Of a stretch of 64,000 bases of DNA, positions 1 to 9,704 are shown in pieces. Where the stretch lies: contig NZ_JAGIPG010000002.1 of NCBI RefSeq assembly GCF_017877055.1, positions 496,001 to 560,000 on the forward strand. The letters are read 5' to 3'. Position numbers and translations under genes: made by a program. The number at the start of each line of letters is the position of its first letter. The stretch's first letter is position 1. This stretch comes from Neorhizobium galegae (GTDB taxonomy: Bacteria > Pseudomonadota > Alphaproteobacteria > Rhizobiales > Rhizobiaceae). Under the pieces are notes generated by a model. That model did not search any database and was not told where the DNA came from. It worked only from the letters and a program-made list of their open reading frames with translations.

Positions 1-991
1 GCTCGTCGAGACGTGAGAGATCCTCGATCAACAGCGCCACCTCGCCCTGAATGAGATGCGCCTGCTCGCGCATCCGCTGGTCCTTCAGGACGGCCTGAAT
101 GACCTGAATGGACAGCATCAGCAGAGAGGGGGAGACAATGACGATGCGGGAACGTTGCGCCTTCTGTATAGCGCTCTCGAAATGCTCGTGGATCTCCGCG
201 AAGATCGATTCCGACGGCACGAAGAGGAAGGCCATCTCCTGCGTTTCGCTCGGGATCAGGTACTTTTCCGAGACATCGCGGATGTGAACCTCGAGGTCGC
301 GCTTGAAGGCCTGGGCGGCGGCCCGTCTGGCTTCGGGTGCCGCGGCCTCGCGAAAGGCATTCCAGGCTTCGAGCGGAAATTTGGCATCGATCACCAAAGG
401 CGGAGCGCCGTTCGGCATCCTGATCGTGCAGTCGGGCCGGGTGCCGTTCGAAAGCGTAGTCTGGAAGCCGTAGGCCCCCATCGGCAATCCGTCGGCAATG
501 ATCGCTTCCATTCGGCCCTGGCCGAAGGCGCCGCGTGTCTGCTTGTTCGACAGGATCGCCTGCAGGCCGACGACGTCCTTCGCAAGCGTTTGGATATTGT
601 TCTGCGCAGCGTCGATCACCGCCAGCCGTTCCTGCAGCCGCTGCAGGTTCTCGTGCGTCGATTTGGTCTGTTCGGTAATCGTTGCGCCGATCCGGTGCGT
701 CATGCCGTCGAGCCGCTGGCTGACCGACTGGTTAAGTTCCGACTGCCGCGTCGAAAGCGTCTCCGTCATCGCCGAAAGCCTGCCCTGCATCTCGCTCTGT
801 GCCCGTAGAAGCTCGGCAAGCCGGGCTTCGCCCTCCATCGCCCGCAAAGCCGCATCTTCTTGCCGCTGAAGCGATGCCCGGCGCGCCAGAAAGAGCCATA
901 ACAGCAGCAATGCCGCTCCACACATCATCGCCACGACGGCAGCGCGCGGATCGTCGAAAAAACGGTAAAGGCTTGCGAGGAGATTATTCAT
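1..991 (-). CDS. rmuC: DNA recombination protein RmuC, 3' end cut by window
   Basis: The minus-strand frame opens at the ATG at 991 ([14 protein letters not shown]) and runs off the window start, so the C-terminus is missing. Visible order: one N-terminal membrane anchor (about residues 18-40, rich in A/L/V), a Gln/Glu-rich coiled coil (about 45-140), then the RmuC nuclease-like domain with [12 protein letters not shown] and DAKFPLEAW. RmuC proteins are inner-membrane-anchored PD-(D/E)XK-like proteins that limit inversions at short inverted repeats; this role comes from the family. It is divergent from def, so the 110 bp between them should hold both promoters. The family call is firm. Confidence 0.93.
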   Translation of the reverse strand, partial: MNNLLASLYRFFDDPRAAVVAMMCGAALLLLWLFLARRASLQRQEDAALRAMEGEARLAELLRAQSEMQGRLSAMTETLSTRQSELNQSVSQRLDGMTHRIGATITEQTKSTHENLQRLQERLAVIDAAQNNIQTLAKDVVGLQAILSNKQTRGAFGQGRMEAIIADGLPMGAYGFQTTLSNGTRPDCTIRMPNGAPPLVIDAKFPLEAWNAFREAAAPEARRAAAQAFKRDLEVHIRDVSEKYLIPSETQEMAFLFVPSESIFAEIHEHFESAIQKAQRSRIVIVSPSLLMLSIQVIQAVLKDQRMREQAHLIQGEVALLIEDLSRLDE

Positions 992-1102
992 GACCGGAAG
1001 CTAACAGAAATTTGCAGCTTGAAAAGATCAAAACGTGAACATTGTGCTTCCTGGAGACGTAATTTCTATTTCTTCGGAAAAAAAGATGGGTTATGGGAAG
1101 CC

Positions 1103-1618
1103 ATGACGATCAAGCCTCTGATTATTCTGCCTGACCCGGTCCTGCGCCAGGTTTCCAAGCCCATCGAGCGCGTTGACGCCGAGCTTCTGAAGCTCGCGGA
1201 CGACATGCTTGAGACCATGTATGATGCTCCGGGCATCGGCCTTGCTGCGATCCAGATCGGCGTGCCGCGTCGCCTCCTCGTCGTGGACATTGCCCGTGAG
1301 GGCGAGGAAAAACAGCCCCAGGTCTTCATCAACCCGGAGATCGTCAGATCCTCCGACGAAATTGCGGTCTATGAAGAGGGCTGTCTTTCCATTCCGGAAT
1401 ATTATGCCGAGGTGGAACGCCCGGCGACCGTCAGCGTCAAGCATCTCGGCCGCGACGGCAAGGAATATGTGGTGGAGGCCGATGGGCTGCTGGCCACCTG
1501 CCTGCAGCATGAGATTGATCACCTGAATGGCGTGCTTTTCATCGACCATATCTCCCGCCTGAAGCGCGAGATGGTGATCAAGAAATTCACCAAGGCTGCC
1601 AAGTCCAAGGCGGTCTGA
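1103..1618 (+). CDS. def: Peptide deformylase
   Basis: 171 aa. Removes the N-formyl group from nascent proteins in the cytoplasm. All three deformylase motifs are present: GIGLAAIQ (44-51; Ile replaces the more common Pro), EGCLS (92-96, metal-ligand Cys94) and HEIDH (136-140, catalytic Glu and metal His residues). The frame is open further upstream to a TTG at 1019, but the ATG at 1103 is preceded by a GGGAAG-type ribosome site and starts at the usual family N-terminus ([12 protein letters not shown]). First gene of a def-fmt-truA run, linking formylation and deformylation of Met-tRNA products. Confidence 0.97.
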   Translation: MTIKPLIILPDPVLRQVSKPIERVDAELLKLADDMLETMYDAPGIGLAAIQIGVPRRLLVVDIAREGEEKQPQVFINPEIVRSSDEIAVYEEGCLSIPEYYAEVERPATVSVKHLGRDGKEYVVEADGLLATCLQHEIDHLNGVLFIDHISRLKREMVIKKFTKAAKSKAV

Positions 1619-1676
1619 ACCGTCGCTCGGGCGATCCGAGTTAAGAAGGCGCGGTCTCTTGAGACGCGGAACGTCC

Positions 1677-2612
1677 ATGTCTCTTCGCATTATTTTCATG
1701 GGAACCCCGGAATTTTCCGTGCCGACGCTCCAGAGCCTCAGGCATGCGGGCCACGAGATCGTCGCGGTCTATACCCAGCCGCCGCGTCCGGGCGGCAGGC
1801 GTGGGCTCGATCTCGTCAAGTCTCCGGTGCATCAGGCCGCGGAACTGCTCGGCATCCCCGTCTCCACGCCGGTGAATTTCAAGGATCCCGAAGAGCGCGA
1901 GAAATTTCGCGCGTTCGATGCGGATGTTGCCGTCGTCGTCGCCTATGGCCTGCTGCTTCCGGAAGCGATCCTGACGGGTACGAAGCTCGGTTGTTACAAC
2001 GGCCACGCTTCGCTTCTGCCGCGGTGGCGCGGTGCAGCGCCGATCCAGCGGGCGATCATGGCGGGTGACAAGAAGACCGGCATGATGGTCATGCAGATGG
2101 AGAAGGGCCTCGATACCGGTCCCGTTGCGCTGACGCGGGAAGTGGAGATCGGCGAGAACACGACGGCGGGCGAACTGCACGACAAGCTGATGCTGGTCGG
2201 CGCCCGTGCCATGGTCGAGGCGATGGGGAAGCTCGAAGCCGGAGACCTGCCGCTGACGCCGCAACCGCCGGAAGGCGTCCTCTATGCCGCCAAGATCGAC
2301 AAGGGCGAGACCCGCATCGATTTTTCGAAGCCCGCGCGCGATCTGCATAACCATATCCGTGGTCTGGCGCCTTTCCCCGGCGCATGGTTCGAGGCGGAGA
2401 TCAACAGCAAGCCGGAGCGTGTGAAGGTTCTTCTGTCGGAAGTCGGCGTGGGGAGGGGTGAGCCCGGAACGGTTCTGGATGACGCGCTGACTGTTGCCTG
2501 CGGTGAGGGAGCCATACGGCTTCTCAAGTTGCAGAAGGCCGGCGCGAAAGCTCTGGCGGGGGCAGAGTTCCTGCGCGGTACGCCGCTCGGGCCCGGCACG
2601 AGGCTTTCCTGA
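1677..2612 (+). CDS. fmt: Methionyl-tRNA formyltransferase
   Basis: 311 aa. Transfers formyl from 10-formyl-THF to initiator Met-tRNA. Seen: the N-terminal GTPEFSV motif (9-15), the catalytic triad context [15 protein letters not shown] (Asn108, His110) and Asp146 in MEKGLDTG; the C-terminal tRNA-binding domain follows. I chose the ATG at 1677 because the protein then begins [14 protein letters not shown] as in the family; a TTG 18 bp upstream is less likely. It lies 58 bp after def and its stop overlaps the truA start (TGATG), so the three genes are probably one operon. Confidence 0.97.
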   Translation: MSLRIIFMGTPEFSVPTLQSLRHAGHEIVAVYTQPPRPGGRRGLDLVKSPVHQAAELLGIPVSTPVNFKDPEEREKFRAFDADVAVVVAYGLLLPEAILTGTKLGCYNGHASLLPRWRGAAPIQRAIMAGDKKTGMMVMQMEKGLDTGPVALTREVEIGENTTAGELHDKLMLVGARAMVEAMGKLEAGDLPLTPQPPEGVLYAAKIDKGETRIDFSKPARDLHNHIRGLAPFPGAWFEAEINSKPERVKVLLSEVGVGRGEPGTVLDDALTVACGEGAIRLLKLQKAGAKALAGAEFLRGTPLGPGTRLS

Positions 2613-3367
2613 TGCCGCGATTCCGCATGACCGTCGAATATGACGGCACGCCCTATGTCGGCTGGCAGCAGCAGAAAAACGGTCATTCCGTGCAATCGGC
2701 GCTGCAGAATGCGGTCCTGTCGCTGACCGGCGAGATGGTGCTGATCCGCGGCGCAGGGCGTACCGACTCCGGCGTGCACGCCGTGGGCCAGGTTACCCAT
2801 TTGGATCTCTCCCGCAGCTGGCAGCCGGACAAGCTGCGCAACGCGGTCAACGCCTATCTGATGACGGCGGGCGAGAGGGTGTCGATCATCGATGTCCGGG
2901 CGGTCGACGACGATTTCGATGCCCGCTTTTCGGCACTGCGGCGCCATTATCTCTACCGCATCCTCAATCGGCCGTCGCCGCTGGCGCTCGAAGCCAGGCG
3001 GGCCTGGTGGGTCACCCGCGAGCTCGACCACGAAGCCATGCATGCGGCGGCGCAGACGCTGGTCGGCCATCATGATTTCACGACCTTCCGCTCGGCAAAT
3101 TGCCAGGCTACGAGCCCGGTGCGTACGCTCGATCGGCTGGATGTGACCCGTACGGGTGATCTGATCGAAATCCGCGCCAGTGCCCAGAGTTTCCTCCACA
3201 ATCAGATACGCTCGTTCGCCGGAACCCTGAAACTGGCCGGCGACGGCAAGATGACGCCGGCGGATGTGCGGGCGGCCCTCGATGCCAGGGATCGCTCCGC
3301 CTGCGGACCGGTTGCGCCGCCGGACGGGCTCTACTTCATGAAGGTGGATTATCCCGGCGACCCATAG
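2612..3367 (+). CDS. truA: tRNA pseudouridine(38-40) synthase TruA
   Basis: 251 aa, normal family length. Converts U38-U40 in the tRNA anticodon stem-loop to pseudouridine. The catalytic Asp52 sits in GRTDSGVHA (49-57), and the C-terminal half shows the family [12 protein letters not shown] segment. The ATG shares one base with the fmt stop, which indicates translational coupling. Convergent with the membrane-protein gene ending at 3393; no clear terminator is seen in the 25 bp between them. Confidence 0.97.
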   Translation: MPRFRMTVEYDGTPYVGWQQQKNGHSVQSALQNAVLSLTGEMVLIRGAGRTDSGVHAVGQVTHLDLSRSWQPDKLRNAVNAYLMTAGERVSIIDVRAVDDDFDARFSALRRHYLYRILNRPSPLALEARRAWWVTRELDHEAMHAAAQTLVGHHDFTTFRSANCQATSPVRTLDRLDVTRTGDLIEIRASAQSFLHNQIRSFAGTLKLAGDGKMTPADVRAALDARDRSACGPVAPPDGLYFMKVDYPGDP

Positions 3368-3392
3368 AGCCCCGACAGGCTCTCCGGCCACG

Positions 3393-3989
3393 TCAGAGCG
3401 GATAAATGCCGAGGAAACGCTGCAGCGCTTCGGTCAGCAGCATGCTCGGCACGATCAGCACGAGCACCAGCGTGGTGATCATCAGTGGCTGCGGGCCGCA
3501 GATCATCCGTATCACCCGCGATACCGCGACGATCATGACGATCAGCAGTACGAAATGGACAAGCGCCAGGGCGGTATCGAGGCTGGATGGCAACAGGAAG
3601 CGCAGGCTCAGCAGGCCGTACAGATAGGAAAACGGAACCGAGAGCCAGTTGACGGTGACGACGACCGCCGGAAACTTTCGGGCAATGCCGAGAAGAGAGC
3701 AGAGTACGCCGGCAAGGATCAACGGCACCAGCCAGTTGAAGATTTCCAGCATCGCCATGCGAACGAAGAACATCCCGCCGATCCGGGCGCCGGGCGGCAT
3801 GCTGTCGAGCAGATAGTCGCGCCACCACAGCCAGGATATGAAAGCTCCCGGCAGGCACCAGAGGAATGCCCAGAACGAGCGCATCATGCCGCGATCGGAA
3901 ATGTCGAGCAGGCGGAAACCCTGCGCATCGCCGCGGATCAGCAGCCAGAGACCGCTCAGATAGAGTCTGACTTCAGGATAGGAGGGCAA
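3393..3989 (-). CDS. Rhizobial multi-pass membrane protein, paralogue A
   Basis: About 198 aa with roughly five hydrophobic segments. Function not recognised; it resembles Yip1-like small integral membrane proteins conserved beside truA/dapE in rhizobia. It is clearly paralogous to the next gene: both begin with PSY(P/H)EVRLYL(S/G)[10 protein letters not shown], here given as an alignment. I chose the TTG at 3989 because GGGGAGG lies 5 nt before it and it aligns with the ATG of the paralogue; a GTG at 4019 in the same frame is an alternative. Last gene of the apparent dapD-dapE-paralogue operon. Confidence 0.72.
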   Translation of the reverse strand: MPSYPEVRLYLSGLWLLIRGDAQGFRLLDISDRGMMRSFWAFLWCLPGAFISWLWWRDYLLDSMPPGARIGGMFFVRMAMLEIFNWLVPLILAGVLCSLLGIARKFPAVVVTVNWLSVPFSYLYGLLSLRFLLPSSLDTALALVHFVLLIVMIVAVSRVIRMICGPQPLMITTLVLVLIVPSMLLTEALQRFLGIYPL

Positions 3990-4022
3990 GGCGGCCTCCC
4001 CGCAAAACGGCGAAATCACGCA

Positions 4023-4634
4023 TCAGGTTAGCGAAACCCCCATGATATTCTCCAGTTTGCGCGCAACGATAATTTCAGCCAGAACCACGAGCCCAATGGT
4101 CGCAACTCGTATCATCACCGGGCCGCCCATGACCGTTCTCAGAATGCGCCACATGAGAAAAAGCGCGCCGCTCAGAAGGGGTGCCGCCAGCGCGATCGAG
4201 CCGTAGCCGGCAAGGGCGGCATGTTGATCGAAAAGGAAGGTGAGAGGCGCCAGGATGACATAGGTCGCATAGGCGAGCGGGACGGTAAACCAGTTGCGCA
4301 CCACGATCAGAATCCGCACGAGCGGCATGAAGCGCAGAATGAAGCCGAGGGCGACGAGCGCGGCAGTCGGCACGATCCAATGGGCCGCTTCGAGGACCAG
4401 CATCTTCAGGAAAAAGATGAAGGAATAGTCCTCTCGTTGGGGGAAATGGCGAAGGTATTCCATTCGCCGAAAGATCCAGCCGATAATTAATGCCGGCGCG
4501 CACCAGGCAACTGCCCAGAACGAACGCAACACGCCCTCGTCCGAAATGTCGAACGGCCGCAAACCGCGCGCATCGCCGCGGATCAGCAGCCAGAGGCCGC
4601 CGAGGTAGAGCCTGACTTCATGGTAGGAGGGCAT
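4023..4634 (-). CDS. Rhizobial multi-pass membrane protein, paralogue B
   Basis: About 203 aa, four to five hydrophobic segments, tandem duplicate of the downstream gene (shared N-terminal [17 protein letters not shown] and a [14 protein letters not shown] block). The ATG at 4634 overlaps the end of dapE by 17 bp, which indicates co-transcription and coupling with dapE. No catalytic motif is visible and I do not assign a function. Upstream in-frame codons up to 4712 exist but lie deep inside dapE and lack homology to the paralogue. Confidence 0.72.
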   Translation of the reverse strand: MPSYHEVRLYLGGLWLLIRGDARGLRPFDISDEGVLRSFWAVAWCAPALIIGWIFRRMEYLRHFPQREDYSFIFFLKMLVLEAAHWIVPTAALVALGFILRFMPLVRILIVVRNWFTVPLAYATYVILAPLTFLFDQHAALAGYGSIALAAPLLSGALFLMWRILRTVMGGPVMIRVATIGLVVLAEIIVARKLENIMGVSLT

Positions 4635-5814
4635 TATCGAACCAGCGGGAGATGAAGGTCCCATAGATCTGGGTAAGCGTCTCCAGATCGGCAAGGGCCA
4701 CGCGCTCGTCAATCATGTGCATGGTCTGGCCGACCAGGCCGAATTCGACAACAGGGCAATAATCCTTGATGAACCGGGCATCCGACGTTCCGCCAGTCGT
4801 GGAAAGTGTCGGCACCTTGCCGGTCACGGTTTCGACGGCGCCGGAAAGCGAAGCAATCAGGGCGTTGTTGCGGGTGAGGAACACGTGGCTCGGTCGCTCG
4901 GCCCAGGTGATGTCGTAGCGCGCCGGATCGCGGCCTGGGCGAAGCGGGCTGCCGACCGCTGCCGTGTCGAGCCGCCTGATGATCTCGGCCTTGACGGTAT
5001 CGGCGGTCCAGGTGTCGTTGAAACGGATGTTGAAAGCGAAGGTGGCTTTTGCCGGAATGACGTTGGTCGCCGGATTGCCAACATCGACCGAAGTGACCTC
5101 CAGATTGGAGGCCGGGAATTCCGGGGTGCCGCTGTCGAAAGGCGGGTCCATCAGCGCGGATGCAAGCGGCAGCAGGCCGCGCACCGGATTGTCGGCCAGA
5201 TGCGGATAGGCCGCATGGCCCTGGACGCCGAAGACGGTAACCTTGCCGGAGACCGAACCGCGCCGGCCGATCTTGATCATGTCGCCGAGTACGTCTGGGT
5301 TGGTCGGCTCGCCGACCAGGCAGGCATCCCAGGCCTCGCCCCGTGCGGCCGCCCATTTCAGCAGCTTCTCGGTGCCGTTGACCGCCGGGCCTTCCTCATC
5401 GCCGGTGATCAGGAAAGAGATCGAGCCTTTTGGCGCGCCATGTTGCTCCATATGGCGGGCGACGGCCGCGACGAAACAGGCGATGCCGCCTTTCATGTCC
5501 ACCGCGCCGCGGCCGAACAGCTCATCGCCGACGATCTCGGCGGCAAAGGGCGGCCGGCTCCATGATGTCTCTTCCCCCGGCGGCACCACGTCCGTATGCC
5601 CGGCAAACATCAGATGCGGCGCGTCGGTGCCGAGCCGGGCATAGAGGTTCTCGATGTCCGGCATGCCGGGTTCCGTCGCCACCATCCGCTCGACCTTGAA
5701 ACCGAGCGGAAGCAGCATGGCCTCCAACGCTGCCAGCGCGCCGCCCTCGGCGGGTGTCACCGAAGGGCAGCGGATCAACGTCTGGAGATTGGCGATGGGA
5801 TCGGCAGCAGACAT
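4618..5814 (-). CDS. dapE: Succinyl-diaminopimelate desuccinylase
   Basis: 398 aa M20 metallopeptidase. Hydrolyses N-succinyl-LL-DAP to LL-DAP and succinate in lysine and peptidoglycan precursor synthesis. Metal and catalytic motifs: GHTDVVPPG (His73, Asp75), [10 protein letters not shown] (Asp106) and TGDEEGPA (Glu140, Glu141). The dimerisation (lid) domain follows, then the closing metal site near MHMIDERV. It starts at the ATG at 5814, 9 bp after dapD, so dapD and dapE are one operon. Confidence 0.97.
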   Translation of the reverse strand: MSAADPIANLQTLIRCPSVTPAEGGALAALEAMLLPLGFKVERMVATEPGMPDIENLYARLGTDAPHLMFAGHTDVVPPGEETSWSRPPFAAEIVGDELFGRGAVDMKGGIACFVAAVARHMEQHGAPKGSISFLITGDEEGPAVNGTEKLLKWAAARGEAWDACLVGEPTNPDVLGDMIKIGRRGSVSGKVTVFGVQGHAAYPHLADNPVRGLLPLASALMDPPFDSGTPEFPASNLEVTSVDVGNPATNVIPAKATFAFNIRFNDTWTADTVKAEIIRRLDTAAVGSPLRPGRDPARYDITWAERPSHVFLTRNNALIASLSGAVETVTGKVPTLSTTGGTSDARFIKDYCPVVEFGLVGQTMHMIDERVALADLETLTQIYGTFISRWFDNALLP

Positions 5815-5823
5815 TTGATCGGA

Positions 5824-6678
5824 TCAGTCGCGCAGCAGTTCGTTGATGGCTGTCTTGGAGCGGGTCTGGGCATCGACGCGCTTGACGATCACGGCGCAAT
5901 AGAGCCCCGGCCCCATGTCTCCGTTCGGGAACGGTTTGCCCGGCATCGTGCCGGCGACGACGACCGAGTAGGGCGGCACTTCGCCATAGCTGATCTCGCC
6001 GGTGGCGCGATCGACGATCTTGGTCGACTTGCCGATGAACACGCCCATGCCGAGCACGGAGCCCTCGCGAACGATGCAGCCTTCGACGACCTCCGAGCGG
6101 GCGCCGATGAAGCAATTGTCCTCGATGATGGTCGGGCCGGCCTGCATCGGCTCCAGCACACCGCCGATGCCGACGCCGCCTGAGAGATGCACATGCTTGC
6201 CGATCTGGGCGCAGGAGCCGACCGTCGCCCAGGTGTCGACCATCGTGCCTTCATCGACATAGGCGCCGAGGTTGACGAAGGACGGCATCAGGATGACGTT
6301 CTTGCCGATATGGGCCGAGCGGCGCACCACTGCGTTCGGCACGGCGCGGAAGCCGGCGGCGCGGAACTGGTTTTCACCCCAGTTCTCGAACTTGGAAGGC
6401 ACCTTGTCCCACCAGGTTGAGGCGCCGGGGCCATTCTTCACGACTTCCATGTCGTTGAGACGGAAGGACAGGAGCACGGCCTTCTTCAGCCATTGATGCA
6501 CCGTCCAGCTCCCGTCTTCACCACGGCTCGCGACCCGCGCCTTGCCGTCGTCCAGCAGGTTGAGCGCTTCCTCGACCGCATCGCGGATTTCCCCCTTGGT
6601 CGAAACCGTGACGCTGTCGCGGTTGTCGAAGGCGGTCTCGATAGTCTTTTCGAGGGAAGAGAAGTCGGGGCTGCTCAT
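5824..6678 (-). CDS. dapD: Tetrahydrodipicolinate N-succinyltransferase
   Basis: 284 aa, usual length. Adds succinyl from succinyl-CoA to tetrahydrodipicolinate, the step before the DapC aminotransferase and DapE. The centre (about residues 115-235) shows the left-handed beta-helix hexapeptide pattern with repeated I/V-G-x-x positions ([36 protein letters not shown]). First gene of the dapD-dapE operon; transcription starts in the 130-bp region shared with the LOG-family gene at 6815. Confidence 0.97.
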   Translation of the reverse strand: MSSPDFSSLEKTIETAFDNRDSVTVSTKGEIRDAVEEALNLLDDGKARVASRGEDGSWTVHQWLKKAVLLSFRLNDMEVVKNGPGASTWWDKVPSKFENWGENQFRAAGFRAVPNAVVRRSAHIGKNVILMPSFVNLGAYVDEGTMVDTWATVGSCAQIGKHVHLSGGVGIGGVLEPMQAGPTIIEDNCFIGARSEVVEGCIVREGSVLGMGVFIGKSTKIVDRATGEISYGEVPPYSVVVAGTMPGKPFPNGDMGPGLYCAVIVKRVDAQTRSKTAINELLRD

Positions 6679-6778
6679 GGGAAATCCTTAAACGTCACTC
6701 GGTATCGTGATGGTGGGAGAGGTGGCCATTTGGTGTCATTTGATCTAAGCGACCGCCACTCAAGCGTCAATGTGAATT

Positions 6779-6799
6779 GGCGTCAATGCATTTGACGCC
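6779..6799. promoter_or_regulatory. Inverted repeat before the LOG-family gene, possible operator
   Basis: Perfect 8-bp arms GGCGTCAA and TTGACGCC separated by 5 bp, immediately before the ribosome site (6800-6806) of the gene at 6815. A second GCGTCAATG copy lies at 6764-6772, in direct orientation to the left arm. It could be a repressor site or an mRNA hairpin. No factor can be named. Confidence 0.35.
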
Positions 6800-6814
6800 G
6801 GAAGGATCATGCGA

Positions 6815-7675
6815 ATGGCAAAGGCGAAGAAGGATGGCCCGCGAGGCAAGGACGGAGTCTGGGATCCGCTGAAGGACAACAAGGCGGACAAGAATGCCGC
6901 CGCCGTCCTGCCAAAGACGCCACAGACGGAATCGCATTCCTATCGCCTCGCCTATGCGGATGACGAATTCCTGAGCCGTGAAGAGCTTCGTCCCGTCCGG
7001 CTTCAGCTCGAGCTGATGAAGACGGAAATGGCATTGGCCGAGCGGGGCATAAGATCGACCGTCGTGCTGTTCGGCGGTGCGCGCATCCCGGCGCCCGGCC
7101 AGAGCGCCTGGGCCGCCCGCAACGACATCCAGCGCCAGAACCTCGAAGCAGCTTCGGTTTATTACGATGAGGCGCGCAAGTTCGCGGCCCTCTGCGGCAA
7201 GCATTCTGCAGGCTACAATCATCAGGAATACGTGGTGGTGACCGGCGGCGGCCCCGGCGTCATGGAGGCCGGCAATCGCGGTGCGGCTGAAGCCGGCGCC
7301 CCGAGCATCGGGCTCAACATCATGCTGCCGCATGAGCAGGCTCCCAACCGTTTCGTGACGCCGGAGCTCAGCTTCAACTTCCACTATTTCGCCATCCGCA
7401 AGATGCATTTCATGATGCGGGCGAAGGCAGTCGTCGTTTTCCCCGGTGGGTTCGGCACGCTGGACGAAATGTTCGAGGCGCTCACCCTCATCCAGACCAA
7501 GCGCATGGAACGCATACCGCTCATTCTGTTCAGCGAATCCTTCTGGCGCGGGATCATCAATTTTGGCGCGCTCGCGGAATTCGGCACGATCGCGCCGGAT
7601 GATCTCAGCCTCATCAATTTCGTCGAGACCGCCAAGGAGGCGTGGAAGATCATCTCGGATTTCTACGAGCATTGA
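6815..7675 (+). CDS. LOG-family (TIGR00730-like) nucleotide phosphoribohydrolase
   Basis: 286 aa. LOG-type enzymes hydrolyse nucleoside 5'-monophosphates at the N-glycosidic bond, classically cytokinin riboside monophosphates. Seen: TGGGPGVMEAGNRG (about 143-156) and the signature PGGFGTLDE (210-218), with KMHFMMRAKAVVVF just before it. It is longer than plant LOG proteins (N-terminal extension of about 80 residues, the longer bacterial type). The start at 6815 is favoured because GGAAGGA at 6800-6806 is 8 nt away; the ATG at 6809 would be only 2 nt away. Cytokinin activation is possible but not shown. Confidence 0.88.
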   Translation: MAKAKKDGPRGKDGVWDPLKDNKADKNAAAVLPKTPQTESHSYRLAYADDEFLSREELRPVRLQLELMKTEMALAERGIRSTVVLFGGARIPAPGQSAWAARNDIQRQNLEAASVYYDEARKFAALCGKHSAGYNHQEYVVVTGGGPGVMEAGNRGAAEAGAPSIGLNIMLPHEQAPNRFVTPELSFNFHYFAIRKMHFMMRAKAVVVFPGGFGTLDEMFEALTLIQTKRMERIPLILFSESFWRGIINFGALAEFGTIAPDDLSLINFVETAKEAWKIISDFYEH

Positions 7676-7732
7676 AGGCTTGATTGAAAGCAGAGAAGTT
7701 CGCGATTAGGTTGTCGGTAGAGGATTGTACCG

Positions 7733-8042
7733 ATGACCAATGAAGTCGGAGATCTGAATTTTCTGGCCAAGTTTTGGGCAGCGGACGAATGACGATATTC
7801 GCGCGTTTCGCAAGGAAGTTGCTGAAATCAGGACGCGGACGCTCCAGACCTACGAATCCTCGAAGCGTCTTGAGCGGCGCCAAGCGGAGATTCGGGACGG
7901 TCTGGAGTTTTCGATCAAAATCGAACTTGGCGGCGCTTTGTCCTACATGCAGTCGACGATCGAATAGTCCCTTTTCCGTATCGAGGATAAGGTGGAAGAG
8001 GTTGCCGAACGGATAACCGCAGTCGAGCACAGGCCTTCCTAA
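7733..8042 (+). pseudogene. Decayed coiled-coil protein gene (frameshift plus in-frame TAG)
   Basis: An ATG at 7733 (MTNEVGDLNFLAKFWAADE) meets TGA at 7790. In the next frame, reading from 7788, a charged coiled-coil sequence (NDDIRAFRKEVAEIRTRT...) continues for 59 codons to TAG at 7965, then in the same frame SLFRIEDKVEEVAERITA to TAA at 8040. One frameshift and one nonsense change would together restore a protein of about 102 aa. The helical pattern continuing across both lesions supports decay rather than chance. Family not recognised; small coiled-coil proteins of this look are common in rhizobia. Sequencing error cannot be excluded. Confidence 0.5.
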
Positions 8043-8050
8043 ATAAAAGA

Positions 8051-8077
8051 ACCCGCCCCTTGGGGGAAGGGGCGGGT
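8051..8077 (-). terminator. Rho-independent terminator after the EF-hand gene
   Basis: Perfect 11-bp arms (ACCCGCCCCTT and AAGGGGCGGGT) with a 5-nt loop. On the minus strand the stem is followed by TCTTTTATTT, fitting termination of the EF-hand gene. On the plus strand only a weak T-run follows. Confidence 0.8.
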
Positions 8078-8119
8078 CCTTTGGACGACTGTCGGAGCTA
8101 GTTCCAAGGGGGCGGAGAA

Positions 8120-8776
8120 CTAGAGGGGGCGGTCCGGCAGGTCGTCGATGGAAATGGTTCCATCCTTGTTGGTGTCCATGCGGGCGAACAGCTTGTCGGA
8201 TGCGGCGGAGGCTTCCGCCTTGGTGATCTTGCCGTCCCTGTCTTCATCAACCATGCCGAACATGCCCCGACCCATCATATGATGGCCATGCGGACGTTCC
8301 CAGCGAGCATCTTCGCGGCGTCCGCCGTGGCGACCCTGGCCCTCATGGTTCCATGCGGAATGATCGCGATCCCGGCGATGGTCGCCGCGCCGGTCCGCCA
8401 TGTCATGGTCGGATTGGTCGTCCTTCTGGTCCGCAGTATTGGCGACTTCCGGCTGGTTGTTCTTGCGGAACTCTTCTATCTTCGCCTGACGATAGTCGAA
8501 CATCTCGCCGCGGGTCAGTGAGCCATCCTTGTTCGCGTCGACCGCGGTGAAGAGCTTGTCTTGAAATGCGGCCATCTCGTCCTTGGAGATCTTGCCGTCC
8601 TTGTCGGCATCGGCATTCTTCAGGAGGCGCACAAACATCACGTCCTGCATCATCGCGCGGCCGGGGCCATCATGGCGGCCGGGACCATCACGCCCTGGGG
8701 CTGCAAAGGCAGGAATGGCTGCGCCGGCGATCAGCACTGCTCCGAGGGTCGCCAGAGCGATCTTCTTCGCGGTCAT
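8120..8776 (-). CDS. Secreted EF-hand calcium-binding protein
   Basis: 218 aa. The N-terminus is a Sec signal peptide (KKIALATLGAVLIAGA then AIPAFAA, likely cleavage near residue 25), so the protein is periplasmic or exported. Four EF-hand loops are readable: DADKDGKISKDE, DANKDGSLTRGE, DEDRDGKITKAE and DTNKDGTISIDD, in two pairs separated by a His/Arg/Asp-rich linker (about residues 125-165). Calcium binding is likely; the target is unknown. It stands alone, with its own terminator at 8051-8077. Confidence 0.88.
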   Translation of the reverse strand: MTAKKIALATLGAVLIAGAAIPAFAAPGRDGPGRHDGPGRAMMQDVMFVRLLKNADADKDGKISKDEMAAFQDKLFTAVDANKDGSLTRGEMFDYRQAKIEEFRKNNQPEVANTADQKDDQSDHDMADRRGDHRRDRDHSAWNHEGQGRHGGRREDARWERPHGHHMMGRGMFGMVDEDRDGKITKAEASAASDKLFARMDTNKDGTISIDDLPDRPL

Positions 8777-8885
8777 GGGGGTGGTCCTTCAGGTTGTTTC
8801 GATAGCCTGAAGATAGAGCCGGCAGCGGTCAAAACCACTTAAACATCCGTAATGTGGATGAACGTTTAGTAATGCGGATAAAACC

Positions 8886-9599
8886 TTAGGCGATGTTGAG
8901 GCCGGTGAGGAAACCCGTCAGGTCGTCGGTCACATAGTCGATGTGATCGTCCTCATCGGTAAATTTCTCCCAACGCTCCATCAGCACCGCATCGAGGTTG
9001 CGGGGCACAAGGAGGATCGTGCGCATGCCGAGCGCCTTCGGCACCTGCAGATTGCGCGGCAGGTCCTCGAACATCGCGGCCTTTTTCGTATCGACCCGGT
9101 GCAGGCTGGCGAACTTGTCGTAGGTCGCGCCTGCCGGCTTTGGCACATAGTCGGCCGCAACGATGTCGAATATGTCGTCGAAATGTTCGAGAATGCCGAG
9201 CGCCCGTGCGGCTGCCTCCGCATGCGGAACGCTGCCGTTCGTGAAGATGAACTTGCGGCCAGGAAGCGCCTTGATCGCCTCGCCGAGTTCCGGATGCGGC
9301 AACAGCGCTGAATAGTCGATCGCATGCGCCTGTTCGAGAAACCTGTCCGGATCGATGTCGTGGTTCAGCATCAGGCCCTGCAGCGTCGTGCCGTGCTCAT
9401 GGTAATATTGCTTCTGCAGCGCCTTCGCTTCCGCCGGCTCCAGTTGCAGCAGTTCCTGCACATAGGCCGTCATGTTCTTGCTGATCTGCTCGAACAGATT
9501 GATGTGATGCGGATAAAGCGTGTTGTCGAGATCGAATACCCAGTCGCGGACATGGGCGAAATCAGTGGGGTCGGGCAAGGTCTGCGGCTTTTTTTCCAT
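8886..9599 (-). CDS. HAD-family pyrimidine 5'-nucleotidase
   Basis: 237 aa HAD hydrolase. Motif I is DLDNTLYP (nucleophile Asp about residue 22), motif II FTNGS, motif III the Lys in VPKPAGATYD, and motif IV FEDLPRN. The LYP extension of motif I and the short cap match the pyrimidine 5'-nucleotidase subfamily (TIGR01993-like), which dephosphorylates UMP/CMP-type nucleotides; substrate is inferred. The ATG at 9599 gives the normal family N-terminus, although the frame stays open further upstream. Divergent from the EamA transporter. Confidence 0.87.
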   Translation of the reverse strand: MEKKPQTLPDPTDFAHVRDWVFDLDNTLYPHHINLFEQISKNMTAYVQELLQLEPAEAKALQKQYYHEHGTTLQGLMLNHDIDPDRFLEQAHAIDYSALLPHPELGEAIKALPGRKFIFTNGSVPHAEAAARALGILEHFDDIFDIVAADYVPKPAGATYDKFASLHRVDTKKAAMFEDLPRNLQVPKALGMRTILLVPRNLDAVLMERWEKFTDEDDHIDYVTDDLTGFLTGLNIA

Positions 9600-9704
9600 G
9601 GCCACTTTATGCACCGGCTCGGCGGCAAAGAAAACGAAAAAGACGAACGCTTTCGGTCCGAGCCGGCCTTGGCGATCCGCCGGAACGCGTGATACCGCCA
9701 GCAT

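Noticed and set aside
1019..1102. N-terminal extension of peptide deformylase from TTG 1019
   Set aside because: Extension is basic and unlike the family; the ATG at 1103 has a better ribosome site and the normal start.
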